From Karstenula rhodostoma CBS 690.94 (lineage: Eukaryota > Ascomycota > Dothideomycetes > Pleosporales > Didymosphaeriaceae): 64,000 bases of DNA. Of the stretch, positions 10,268 to 20,695 are shown in pieces. Within the stretch, counting starts at the first letter, position 1. The number at the start of each line of letters is the position of its first letter. The DNA is taken from contig MU001510.1 in the NCBI GenBank assembly GCA_010093485.1, positions 327,709-391,708 of the forward strand. The letters are read 5' to 3'. The notes under the pieces were generated by a model. That model was not told the DNA's origin. It saw nothing but the letters and a program-made list of their open reading frames with translations, and made no database searches. Position numbers and translations under genes: made by a program.

Positions 10268-11627
10268 TCACCGTTGGGCATATTGCCTCACAAGCTTGTT
10301 TCTGCAGCTACGTTGGAATAAGCGTCCACTATCGAAACGGTGCGGTCCCGAGCAATCCTGGTCAAGCCCATCACATTCAGCGATACATCCGTAGCTTTGA
10401 CCGTTGTTCAATTCGCAGCCAAAACCGCAGCGTTCTGAGTGTAGGCACTCCCACTGGCTAGCACACTCTTTGCGGCACCTTTCGCACGCACCGGGTTCAT
10501 GGAAAAGAAGGCCGTGGCAGTCGTGCGGCTGGACCAAGGAGGGGTTATCTTCGTATCGCTCGTAGGCTTCGTAGTCGTTGAACTCCAGGAACTTCTCCCA
10601 GTCGTAGCAAAGAGTTTCGATAACATCATCATGCATGGATTTGACATGTTCACTGACATTGTCGAGCTTAGTTCTATCTTTGTTGTCCTTGGAGCCCCCA
10701 CTGTTATGGCGGTCGTCGAAGTCTTGAGTGTCGCAGCCTACAGGATGAGCGGGGTCATTATCCAAGGAAGTGAACAACAGTGTCACTTTGCCAAATGGCT
10801 CTTGTAGAAGTCGATGCAACGGGCTCTCTTTGGAATAACCACTCGTGAGATCTATGTCCACATAGTAGTCTCGAAAATACCAATAATCGAAGTAGTCGTA
10901 CTCTCGATGATCACTGATGCGCACGAAACGAACGTCGATCCTCAGGACAATGGATCGGAGCGTTTTCCATCCACCATACACAGGAATGCTTCTGTGCAAA
11001 GTGACAGGATGCTCGTACTCCTCTTGAATCTCTGCAACGAAGTCGTTCATCTTGAGCTTGAGATGCCGGCCAGCTGCCTCGGATAGTTCCCTGCTGACTC
11101 GTTTGCATGACAGAATAAGCCCGCGGTAGGCACGGTGATCAGAACCAGACGCCAGCGGGGGCAGCCACTCGCTCAGATATTCGTATATGATCATGCGTAC
11201 GTCAGCGCTCACCATGTTGACAGCTTCTGTGATGTGTCGACTCCAAGTGTTAGGTGGTGGAGTTTCCAGGTAAGGGGAGGGTGTAGTTGGAGAGTGAGCG
11301 CGGGTTTTGAATAGCTGGACAAACAAACGCGGGCGTGCACGGGACTCGGTTCGCGCTCAAGGCAGGAGCGGCGCTGGGAGAGGAAGCAACGCGGGCAATA
11401 CTGTAAACAAGCCCGACAGGCTCCCACCTCTCACCATGAGATACTTGTCTTCGTCGTAACGATCCTCCACCCTGTATTTGTCTTTCTCAAAACTTTCTTC
11501 TGCTCTGTACTTGTCCTCGTCCCATTTCTCCTCCGTCATCCTAGAGTTAGGGATGAAAATGTCTCTATGACTGCAGGCTTCCAGAGTAGAAACTCACCGG
11601 CTTTGTGACCTTCGTTTTTTTCGACAT
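10268..11627 (-). CDS. Uncharacterised cysteine-rich, F-box-like family protein (paralogue of 38.96-kb gene)
   Basis: The main exon is 10268-11314. A 120-bp intron (11315-11434) precedes an exon 11435-11540 encoding a charged DEDKY-repeat stretch, and a further short exon with an ATG at 11627 (MSKK) may precede that across a 57-bp intron. The phase of that first exon fits only if the A7 run (11615-11621) is really A6; otherwise translation would start at 11539. The body opens with SADVRMIIYEYL, resembling an F-box/2EXR-type N-terminus, then GLILSCKR, AGRHLKLK and GWKTLRSIVLRIDV. It ends in a Cys-rich tail (ACERCRKECASQWECLHSE). The same order of motifs occurs in the protein at 38960-40554. 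The function is unknown. Confidence 0.65.
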
Positions 11628-11639
11628 GCTTCCTCTCTG

Positions 11640-12244
11640 CACGCCGGCTCTTGTGGCTGACGCACGATTAATGGATAATCTAGTGAGGCACTACAGACAA
11701 ATTTAGCACAGCCACTTTCGGAAACTCAACAGGAAATGCCATGTTGTAATGGTGCTTCATTGTGTTTGCGTTGGGCAAATGGTTAAGCATATGGCTGGGA
11801 GTTCTGGGCCCCAATCTACCTCCGAACTGCCGCGACGCTTGCTTAGCTATCGATATACCTGCGATCACACGTCTCACCTGTCTATGTGTTGCAATATTTA
11901 CTGTCAAGCGACCGGGATAGGCTCACGATGCCAGTGCAAGAGGCGCACGTTTCCTTATAAAGTCAGCCGTAAACAAAGCCTCTCGTCAAATCATGTTAGC
12001 TCGATGAACACTACCTGATCGCACGTGCAAAATAAGCATGATGGAAATCAATACAGCCTTGCAAATTACCTGGCGGCAGCCTTGTATACATTGTGCACGA
12101 CGAGCGGGGCTTAGATCCCTGCATCGCTTACATTTTCCTTCAGCCTGACAGAGCCAACTATGTATCCCAAAATACAATCCCGTCACAAGGCAACGAGTTA
12201 TTCTCCATCTACTTTGAGGGGTGCGCTAGAGATTCGGTGCTATC
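11640..12244. promoter_or_regulatory. Divergent intergenic region
   Basis: About 600 bp lies between the minus-strand Cys-rich gene and the plus-strand Ndt80-like gene and should hold both promoters. I see no gene and no distinctive repeat. Confidence 0.35.
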
Positions 12245-15200
12245 ATGGCGACAATCGGGATGATCGAGTCCGGGGAGAGCTCCCAAAGACCCCGCTCAAC
12301 GTACGAAAAGCCAGGACGTGATCCACGGTACGAGACAGCAGTCGCACCTCGCCCTCTAGGACTGGTTCCTCTGCAGGCTGCGCCTTTATCAACACCCTAT
12401 ATGTCCTCAGAGGGGATGCTCGCCGGGAATATAGACAGCTATTTGCAAGACAGGTCACTGCCCAGAGCGGATTCTCCCCGGTTTCAAGAAACTCTACATC
12501 TCCACGGGTTGCAGACCGAAGATCACCTTCGCATTCAGCCGCAAATCGAAGCCAAGATTGATAAAGGGTTCTTTGTGAGTGGCGATGGTGTATGGACATG
12601 TTACCGCCGCAATTACTTCACCGTGATTTGTTCATACCTCCTCCAGCCATCCGGCAGCTTCGGACAGCTCTATTTCTACAATCGTGGAGATGATGTAGGT
12701 ACTCCGACGCGAAAGGCCGTAAAGGCCTTGTCGATGTGTATTCGAGCGGAAGTCGCGGAAGTTGATGGAACCGGCAAAAGCATCGAGCTTATACAGCATT
12801 CTCCGAAGAGAGATAGAGGTTCAGTCGTATCAATTATACCTGTGCCAATGTGGCCCACAACGGAAACAACGGAACACGCAAATAAGAGATGGTCTTTACT
12901 TTTACAGGATGTCCGAGATCCCTGGATCCATGGCTTTGATCGCATCCAGTTCAAACAAGCAACAGCAAATAATGGAAAACGAAGAGCAAAGCAACATTAC
13001 TTTACCATTGTCATAGAGCTTCTTTGTGACATTCGCGAGAATGCCGAGTCCAACCCTGTCTGGATCACGGTAGCTCAGAGACGCTCAGAACCAGTAGTCG
13101 TTCGGGGCCGAAGTCCATCTCATTACGCAAAAGAGTTACATAATTCAGAAATTCTACGCGGCACGTATGGGGTCAACACCAATACACCCTATGGAAGTGG
13201 CGAACATATCCGGCCTTATCATGAAGTATCGCCAGTGCTTCATCAACATGCTGTGCCGTCAGTCTTTAGTCATAGGAACTCCCCTGCAGCGTCACATCTG
13301 CCTACAGAAGCTGTTGAGCTGGACCCTATCGCAGAGGACACGATACAACAAAACCTGTTCGACGACTCTTCAGTTTCATCCTACGTCTCTCGAACGGAAG
13401 ATCCCAGTCGGCCACCAACTCGAAGTTCCATAACATCTACAACAGATGATAGAAGTACTACCGAACAATTTGTTGCGTTGCTCCTCGAGTTCGACGGGAT
13501 CCGTGGTTTATTAGCGGCATGCTTCGCTCTGGATGAGGATGTTCGTGCCGAAAGAAATATTCGCCGACTTCTGAAATTGCTCGCAGTCAAGCTAAGATTT
13601 GAAAGCTCTCGACAAACTGAAGTCACTGTTGCCCGAGTTTTGAAACGCCAGTCCCGCCAGATAGCTCAAGCCCTGAGTTATCAATTTTGCTTAGAGCCAT
13701 CCAACAAAGCTCACTTACCGCTTCATACCATACCCACTTCCCCAGGCTATACGATGGAACGATTCCTCGCCCCGCACCATGCGAGATCTTCCGAAAAAGA
13801 GAGTACCAATGTAGCCGAAAATGACCAAGCACGACAACCTCCCACAAATGGTGGGCGCTTGGGCGCCCTCGAAGAAAACATCTACCAGCGTGTCGGCACG
13901 GACGGCTACACTGCCCAGAAGACTTCAACCACGATGCGCTTTCAAGACCCTACATCAATCAAGACCCCAGATACTTTCGTCAGAAAAGGAATTGACCCTG
14001 ACGTAAGCAGCGGTAGCTCCGATGCCAGTAGTGACATTATCAATCCACAGGACAACGAAGGAACGAGTGATGTTCTCATAAGACATGGAAAAGATTTTGT
14101 GCGTAATAGTGAAGCGCTCGAAGAGTTCCGCGAAGGTCTCCTTGATCTCCGTGTTGGTTTGGAAAACGCACTTCGCAACAAGGAATTGGTAGACCAGTCG
14201 TCACAAGCCGGGATCCCGGAGCAGGGGAAGATGCCGACTAATGCACGACTCAAAGACTATAGTCTTTATCTACGCAGTTCCTGGATGAACTGGTGGAGAT
14301 ATTTTCGCCACCTACAAAGGCAGTTTCGGCCGCCTGTGAAGCCTGATATGCGGAGAATGGAATGGACATGTGTAAGTGGACAATTTGATGCAACTATGAA
14401 TCCGCAAACTGAGAGTTCCCTGGTAGGCGTGTGGTGAAGATCTCTTTGCAGACTTCCAGGATGACGACCCGGTAGCCTTCAACGAGCTTCATGCGGCCTT
14501 GATGGCAGGCTCAACCCTCACGAATTCCGTTGGTGGCACGGCGAGTTTTCCTTCATCCTCTACACCGGATACAACCACTCAAGTGCCGGTTTCATCATCT
14601 TCTGCATCGCCACTTCGACAAAGATACCCACAACCGTCATCTGGGAACATTCCGGCGCAGATGTTGCGAGCTCCCTTGGGCGTCACAGAGACAAACCAAG
14701 CTCCGCCACCCCGCTACCTCGCTGTGTCCAGCTCGTTTGGGGGGATCTACAAAGGCCTCTCCGAGCTTGATATCTCACAGTTGAAATCCGATGCCCAGCT
14801 CTTCATGGCTGTTGCGACGATCTATTTGGAATTGAGTAGTTGGCGCCGGCTACGGCGAATATTTCTCAAGCCCGTCAGCGTCGAATTTGTCCAGGTGAGT
14901 ACTTTGGCTGAACAAAAACGTCTCGAGCTGGATATAACCTGTCATTAGCTTAGTGTCTGGGACGTTCACAAAGGGTACGTCTCGATTTCCGACCGCCCGG
15001 CATGCGTTCCACCCGAAAATGAACCAAACTATGATTTCGCCCCTCGACCTTTAGCACCACTACCTCCAGTGCCACCTGAGATATTTGTCCACTACCTGGG
15101 GCACCGTGGTGGGAGTCATAACCCGGCATCTAACCGCTTTGTCTGGACACCGCGGCTGCCGACTCGAAAATTGAAGCGTCTCATCGATTGCGATGTTCCG

Positions 15201-15416
15201 ACTTACGGCTGGGGGATCTTCATTAAAGAAGGTCCAAATAGGCTGCTCATATTCTGGATGGCGATTCTTTCGGTAGTGTGTAGCGTGCTCCTTAGCATCC
15301 TGTGGGCTACTTTGAAGGGTGATGTGCAGGGAGCGTCGGGACTGGGAAGTCTAATCCTCGGCGTGCACTCGGTCATCATGGCGGTCTTCATGTTCAGATT
15401 TGGAGAGCTAAGCTGA
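12245..15416 (+). CDS. Ndt80/PhoG-type DNA-binding protein fused to a C-terminal two-helix membrane module
   Basis: Exons are 12245-14371, 14427-14894 and 14949-15416, with introns of 55 and 54 bp. The product is about 1,020 aa. Residues ~97-294 match the Ndt80/PhoG (Vib-1/XprG) immunoglobulin-like DNA-binding domain: IEAKIDKGFF, WTCYRRNYFTVICSY, RIQFKQATANNGKRRAKQ and VVVRGRSPSHY. A Ser/Thr-rich linker follows, then a helical region from ~405 (EQFVALLLEFDGIRGL) and a WTCACGEDLFADF motif formed across the first intron. The C-terminus has YGWGIFIKEGPN and two hydrophobic helices (~964-986 and ~996-1016). The C-terminal half resembles an uncharacterised fungal membrane-protein family normally encoded alone. 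DNA-binding domain and second module share one uninterrupted first exon, so the fusion is not a splicing assumption. A membrane-tethered regulator is inferred; Ndt80-family MyRF proteins are a known precedent. Confidence 0.8.
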
Positions 15417-15645
15417 GCAAATATTCCATGGAGCATCACGTACAAGATATTGGAGTACCGGAATCTACCGAAGGCATGGCAAGTTACGGTAGTGGAAGTG
15501 CGGAAGATGTCATACTGTGACTTCGAATTCATTATTCATGCAAGATCATGCCATCTCCTCCATGAGGGCAACCGGGTTATGCCATTCATGTATTGCCGCG
15601 AGAGCAAGCGTTCATAGTGTCGAGAAGCTCATCCCGATTCGCAGT

Positions 15646-17405
15646 TCACTCCTCGGAACCTTCGCTCGAATCGAGAATCTCGTTGCCATCCTCATCGGTG
15701 TAGAAGTACTCCCACTCATCGTCATCGTCTCCCTCCTCGGCATCTTCGACTTCAGCATCCTCTTCATCTTCGACATCCTCCCCACCATCCACATTGACAA
15801 TCGCAGGTGCCTCCTTCGTCGGCTGAGCCGCCTTCACCAGCGTCGTAGGCGCAGGCGCAGCAACCGGCTCCTCAGCCGCGACAACCGGCTCCTCGGCCCC
15901 GCCAACCAGCTCCTCGGCCGCGACAACCGTTCCAGCATCCTCGCCATCACCGCTAGACGGGCCACTCTTAGCCAGCTCATCACTAATAACCTTGATATGG
16001 CTCCAATCCGCGCTGTCCTCACCCAGGCTCCACGCCATGGCACCGCCAAGCTTGTACTTGCGCACGATCTTGCTGAACTTCTGCGAGATGAACTCCGGCG
16101 TGTCCCACGTCCAGAAGAGGTTGTTGGCCGTGTCGAGGAAGTACTGACCGCCGGCCCCTGCGTCTGCGAGACCGCCCGCCGCGGCGGACTGCCAGGAGCC
16201 AGCGATATCCGGGTCGGTGCAGCCTACGCCGAAGGCGTGCTGGCACGCGCCGTTGCAGTGCTCCTTGCTCACGCCGCAGTTGCCGTATTGGCTGCAACAT
16301 CCGGTCGCGCATTTGGTGCCTTTTTCTGGGCCGCATGTGCCGTCCTGGCTTACGACCAGGCTAGAGGTGTTGACGGGGTTCATGTGTGCAGGCTCGAAGG
16401 TCCATGCGCCAGAGGTGAGCGTGTCTTTGCCTGCAGCGTCTTCGGCGGGGACGATGGGTATGCCGAGAGCAGACCCTGAGCCCGAAGACGCCGTCTGGAA
16501 GAATTTGGCGTAGAAGGCGAAACCAAGGTTCATCTTTGAGGGCGGAGCGCCGATGGCGATGTAATTCTCGACCACTTCGGTGGCGCCCTCGACGCTGGTG
16601 TGGTGTGCGGTTTTGGTGTCGCGGCGGTTCATAAGATCGTAGGCCATGAGCTGAGGAGAGTTAGTCGCGTACATGGGAGAAAGTACATGGAGAAACAGAT
16701 ACTTACGTTGATGTAATCGACCGAGGGCCAGATGAGAGGGCCGATCTCAGCGGTGTAGGCTATCATGTCGATTTTCTTTCCGGGGACGGCGATAGAAAGA
16801 AGCTTATCTTTGCCGATGGCCGTGCGGATAGCAGCGAGAACCTTGGGGAATGCTGCGATTTCGTATGTCTTCGCTGAGTTGGGAACCTCCTTGTAATCGG
16901 CACCGTTGCCCCCAGGGTACTCCCAATCAATGTCTGTACCTCAATTAAAACGACGTTCTTTCAGTTGCATGTTCCAACCAGGGGGTATGTGGACTCACCC
17001 ACGCCATCAGCGCCAGTTGCAGCCAGCAGGCTCTTGATATCTGTTCCGAACTTCTGAATAGTCGCGTCGTCCTTCGCGGCCTGAGAGAAACCTATCGTGT
17101 CACCCCATCCACCGACTGCGATCATGATCTTGGCGTTGGGGTATTCGGACCGCCACGTGGAGATAGGGACCTTGGGCTGGAAAGCGGCTGTGTTGTTAGC
17201 CATGGCGAAGGCGAGAACAACATGGTCGATAGCACCGCGGGCGGCGGCCGTCGTAGGACGAGTAGGATGCCATCTAGGTAACGTCAATTTGTGGACTCGG
17301 AGGGGAGGAACAGCAGTGAAAAACTTACTCGTCAGAGTACATGACGAATCGCGCTTGTACACCCGCGAGCAGTAACGCTCCAGCTGACAACGAAGTGAGA
17401 CGCAT
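15646..17405 (-). CDS. Secreted GH18 (class V) chitinase with inserted CBM18 domain and acidic tail
   Basis: Exons on the minus strand are 17329-17405, 16999-17273, 16707-16933 and 15646-16650, with introns of 55, 65 and 56 bp. The product is about 527 aa. It starts with a signal peptide (MRLTSLSAGALLLAGVQA). The GH18 barrel shows MIAVGGWGD and the catalytic signature DGVDIDWEYPGG, split by intron 2 and ending in the acid/base Glu. Further barrel motifs are MAYDLMNRRD and AMAWSLGED. A hevein-type CBM18 with eight cysteines (TCGPEKGTKCATGCCSQYGN and onward) is inserted between the catalytic strand and the last barrel strand. The C-terminal ~80 residues are Ala/Pro- then Asp/Glu-rich and unusual for a secreted enzyme. 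Expected role: hydrolysis of chitin during cell-wall remodelling or mycoparasitism. Confidence 0.9.
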
Positions 17406-18872
17406 GATTCGCGCCGTGTTTTGCGTGATCTCGGAGTGTTCTTCGGTTCTCCTCTTCTCCGGCTGTCCAAGTGGTTTCAGAAAGAAGTGATGTTGAACGA
17501 GTGGAGGTAATCCAAGTCAGAGTGCCGTTGTGAGAGTGCCTCAAGGCTTCAAATAGAATTCCAGTGCAATGCAATGACCAGGTAAGTGAGCAAAGGCCTC
17601 TACCACGAAGTGAAAGATTGCGCAGCAATTCGAGGGATAGATGAATTGTGTACTCTTCAGAAGGTAGGGACGCAAATGAATAACAGGTGACTTCCCTTAG
17701 CTAAAAGGGCAGGCGCTGCAAGTAAGAGAAACAGGCGGACATGCATACCCTCATCTTGCTTTATATCCGGTGCAGCTTCGCTTCAACAGCCAGCAAGGGC
17801 CACGGCGGCCAACGGCAAACTCTTCACTGGCATATCAGGGTCACCCGCTCAACAAGAAGGAAAGCGGATGTCGGTGCCTTGCATTCCCGTAACGGGCGAA
17901 GCATGACTGCTAGGACCCACCCGTGTATCCAGAAGCGGGACCGGAATGGAACCTTGGGGTACAGGTACATATTGCCGCGATCCCTGCCGCCGATACAGAG
18001 GAGCCGTTGACCACTGGAAGCTACCGGGAAAGGTGCTGGTTGTTCCTGTCCTTTGTTCTACTCTCACGTTTGTGCCGGAGATTTGCTGTAAGCCGCCGAC
18101 AGTTGACAGATGTCATTCGCGTGTCAATGTCTCTTTCCGCGACATATGCGCCGCCCCGCCGCCTCGCTGCATACCAGCCCTACATCGGTTGCCGGAGTGT
18201 ACGTGGCTTTTTTCGCAGGCGATTCGGAATGTAAGGATGGATCAGTGGAACTCCAATATCCAGGTACAGCCGTGAATACATATCGTATCCTCATCTTTCA
18301 CACGGTTCGTGGGCCGATAACATGCTGTGGTGAAACAATGGTATGCATATGTGGAGTCTGGAAGTCTTGTTTTAAGGTGTACTGCATGACGCAGTCAGGC
18401 GTTACGCATTCGGATCGCTTGCCGAAAATTTTGTCGGTACTGTGTAACGAGGGTTCACCCTTGACCAGGCCAGATGAACGTCACGGATATTCCGATGTAC
18501 GACAATGCCGGTCGATTTGTGAGAGCGGATGTCTGAACAGTGTGAGCCATGTAGCTATGAAGCGGCATTTTGCACTAACCTGTCTTCTTTTCTGGTCTTG
18601 TCTCGGTTTCCTCAGAGGTTTCAGGTCGGTTCTTAAGCTTGACTGGTACAGACAGGTTCTTAAGTTGCCAAAAGAAAGGCGATAAGGATATGTTGAGCGT
18701 TACTCCCGACCCGCAGCAATCTCTGTCATGCACAGAACGTTCGGTGCTCCATTCCCAGGCATCCGGGTTTGTCTGCACACAAAGCGGAGCCCAATGCATA
18801 TCCTTCCACATCGAGAATCAAGCTTTTGTGTTTGATAGCGGAGCTCCGCACTGAGTTATACTTCGGTCCCAT

Positions 18873-19001
18873 ATACTGTGATCAGATTGAGCTGTTTGAA
18901 ATCTTTGTGTTTTGGCACCCCAACAAGTTCCTATGCTGCGTTTTACCGCGGCTTGCAAAAGCACGCGAAGAATCAACAACCGATACTGTGATCAGGTTGA
19001 G
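18873..19001 (+). repeat. Relic repeat flanked by 19-bp direct repeats
   Basis: The near-identical 19-mers at 18873-18891 and 18983-19001 (ATACTGTGATCAGRTTGAG) bracket a 91-bp insert. That insert contains a sequence found again at 56666-56730. The arrangement could be a degraded element with flanking duplications or a tandem-unit remnant. Confidence 0.6.
18896..18970 (+). repeat. Dispersed repeat, copy 1 (shared with 56666-56730)
   Basis: The shared core includes TTTTACCGMGGCTTGCAAAA and GCGCGAAG plus an upstream TTGAAAT.TTTGTGTTT block. Copy 1 carries about 10 extra bases between the blocks. Both copies are in the same orientation on the + strand. Confidence 0.75.
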
Positions 19002-19839
19002 TCAAGCTTGGGAAAATTGTTTCCCACGTAACATAATTGAATCAGACCTGATAGGGATTTTCCACTTTAGGTCTAGAGTGCAGCTAGAGGTTAGACCCCA
19101 CGAGAAAATAGCATAGGGGACGACTGAGCAGCTTCTGATAGATATCGGGCTAATTATACAGTCCACGGTGCTGAGCGCACCTCTTACGTGACTCTGTCAA
19201 GTCCACTCGTTGTCAAGACGTGGGTGCTGCGTTTGTGAGTCCTGTTGACCCTCGAAGAGCATCCGAAACTACACTCAGCCCTGCACGAAGTTGAACGCAA
19301 CGTCACGTAGGAGGTTCTGGCGACATCGCGAGGACAGCCATTTCGAGATCGGTGATGTAGTTTGGCGACGCAGTCAGGCTCGTGTCCGTATCCAAAATCG
19401 GGACAAGCTTGACGAAGCTGAGGATGGCAGCGGCGGGCGCGGTATAACCAGTACTATTTCTACGAGGATGAGAAAAAACGAAATCGACCAGCATCTGACC
19501 AAACCGCGTAAGGTGAAGCGCGTTGGCGAATGAGGTTTGACAACGGAAGCCAACCGCCCAAGTTCAGCAACGCTTGAGACAGTTGATCGCAAGTAGTCCC
19601 TATCCAGGACCACTTCGTCGTGAGATCAAAATCGGTATGTGGCTGGAAGTGTCTTACACAACGTGCGCTTGCAAGGCCGTTGCAAACTGGAGTATAAAAA
19701 AAGCAGCGGAAGAAGCCGATCTTAACTCGTCATAGAAAAGCACGCATCCCTTTTGCCAAGCAATTGAACGAACCGACCAATGAACGAATGCTTACGTTGT
19801 CACTACCAGCCCTAGTCGGAAAACAGTCTACACTAACTC

Positions 19840-19848
19840 GGTGCAGTA
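19840..19848 (+). repeat. 9-bp target-site duplication, left copy (GGTGCAGTA)
   Basis: GGTGCAGTA lies immediately outside the left terminal inverted repeat. The identical 9 bp follow the right terminal repeat at 31585-31593. Confidence 0.9.
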
Positions 19849-19913
19849 GGATCCACATCGCGGGCAGGCCTCTAAGTAATCGTAGGCAGGCCTGTAACTA
19901 AATCTAGTTAAGT
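19849..19913 (+). repeat. Left terminal inverted repeat (65 bp)
   Basis: It pairs with the reverse complement of 31520-31584 with four mismatches (positions 9, 35, 36 and 46 of the repeat). It stays GC-rich near the tip, in sharp contrast to the interior. Confidence 0.93.
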
Positions 19914-20545
19914 ATATATAAGGGGTCCTATAGGCTAAGGTACTATATAAATAAATTATATTATAATATAATTTATTATAGATATATAGTATTTCTTAAT
20001 AATAAAGTTACTATAATATTATTAGAGGCTTAATAAAGTAAATTTAATTAAATAAAAATCTAGTTATATAAAAAAGCTCTATAATATATATATATATAAG
20101 TATAAAAGTAGCTTATATATAAAATTAACTTCTATTAAACTTTAAAGAATTATTTACCTATAGTATTACTTATTTTAAATTAATTTTTATTAGTTTTTAT
20201 ATAATATATAGTATATAGATAGAGGTATTAATATATATTAAACTATAAATAGTTACTATTTATAGAAGCTCTTTTATATATATATTAGTATTATTATATA
20301 TTATTTATAAATACTATATTAATTACTTAGAAGTAGCCTAATTATAGGCTAATAATACTTATAAATACTATATTAACTACTTAAAGATAACTTAATTATA
20401 GGCTAGTAATACTTATAAGTACTATATTAACTATTTAAAGATATAGTAATTATAAGTTATTACCTACTAATAAACTTTTATATACTAAATAAAAACTATA
20501 TTACTAGCTAAATTACTAACTAAATTACTAGCTATATTATTTAAG

Positions 20546-20695
20546 TATATTATAGAGATTTACTATAAGGTAGGGTAACTTAATAAAGTAGGGGGGATAA
20601 AAAGGCGCGTTATACTTTACTAATATATAAATAAAGGGGGACTAAAAAAGTAGTTAAGGCGTATCTAGTGTCTATATATAGGCTAACTAAAAAGG
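20546..20695 (+). repeat. 150-bp interspersed repeat, RIP-mutated copy
   Basis: It aligns without gaps to 7487-7636. Almost all differences are C-to-T or G-to-A in this copy. TpG and CpA positions are mutated most consistently, while a GGCG core is untouched. Confidence 0.9.

Larger units (their letters stand above)
17406..19839. other. Gene-poor 2.4-kb region with repeat relics
   Basis: No ORF here has a recognisable domain or codon continuity. The proximal part should include the chitinase promoter. The stretch contains a dispersed repeat shared with 56.67 kb and a 19-bp direct repeat (listed separately), and it ends at the transposon target site. Confidence 0.5.

Noticed and set aside
15517..16479. 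320-codon + strand frame over the chitinase
   Set aside because: It is antisense to the chitinase exon with its CBM18 and acidic tail; the Arg/Leu-rich runs are the complement of the Asp/Glu-rich tail.
17741..19533. ORFs of 60-190 codons between the chitinase and the transposon
   Set aside because: No recognisable domain or signal peptide, and multiple overlapping frames. Consistent with chance ORFs in non-coding DNA.
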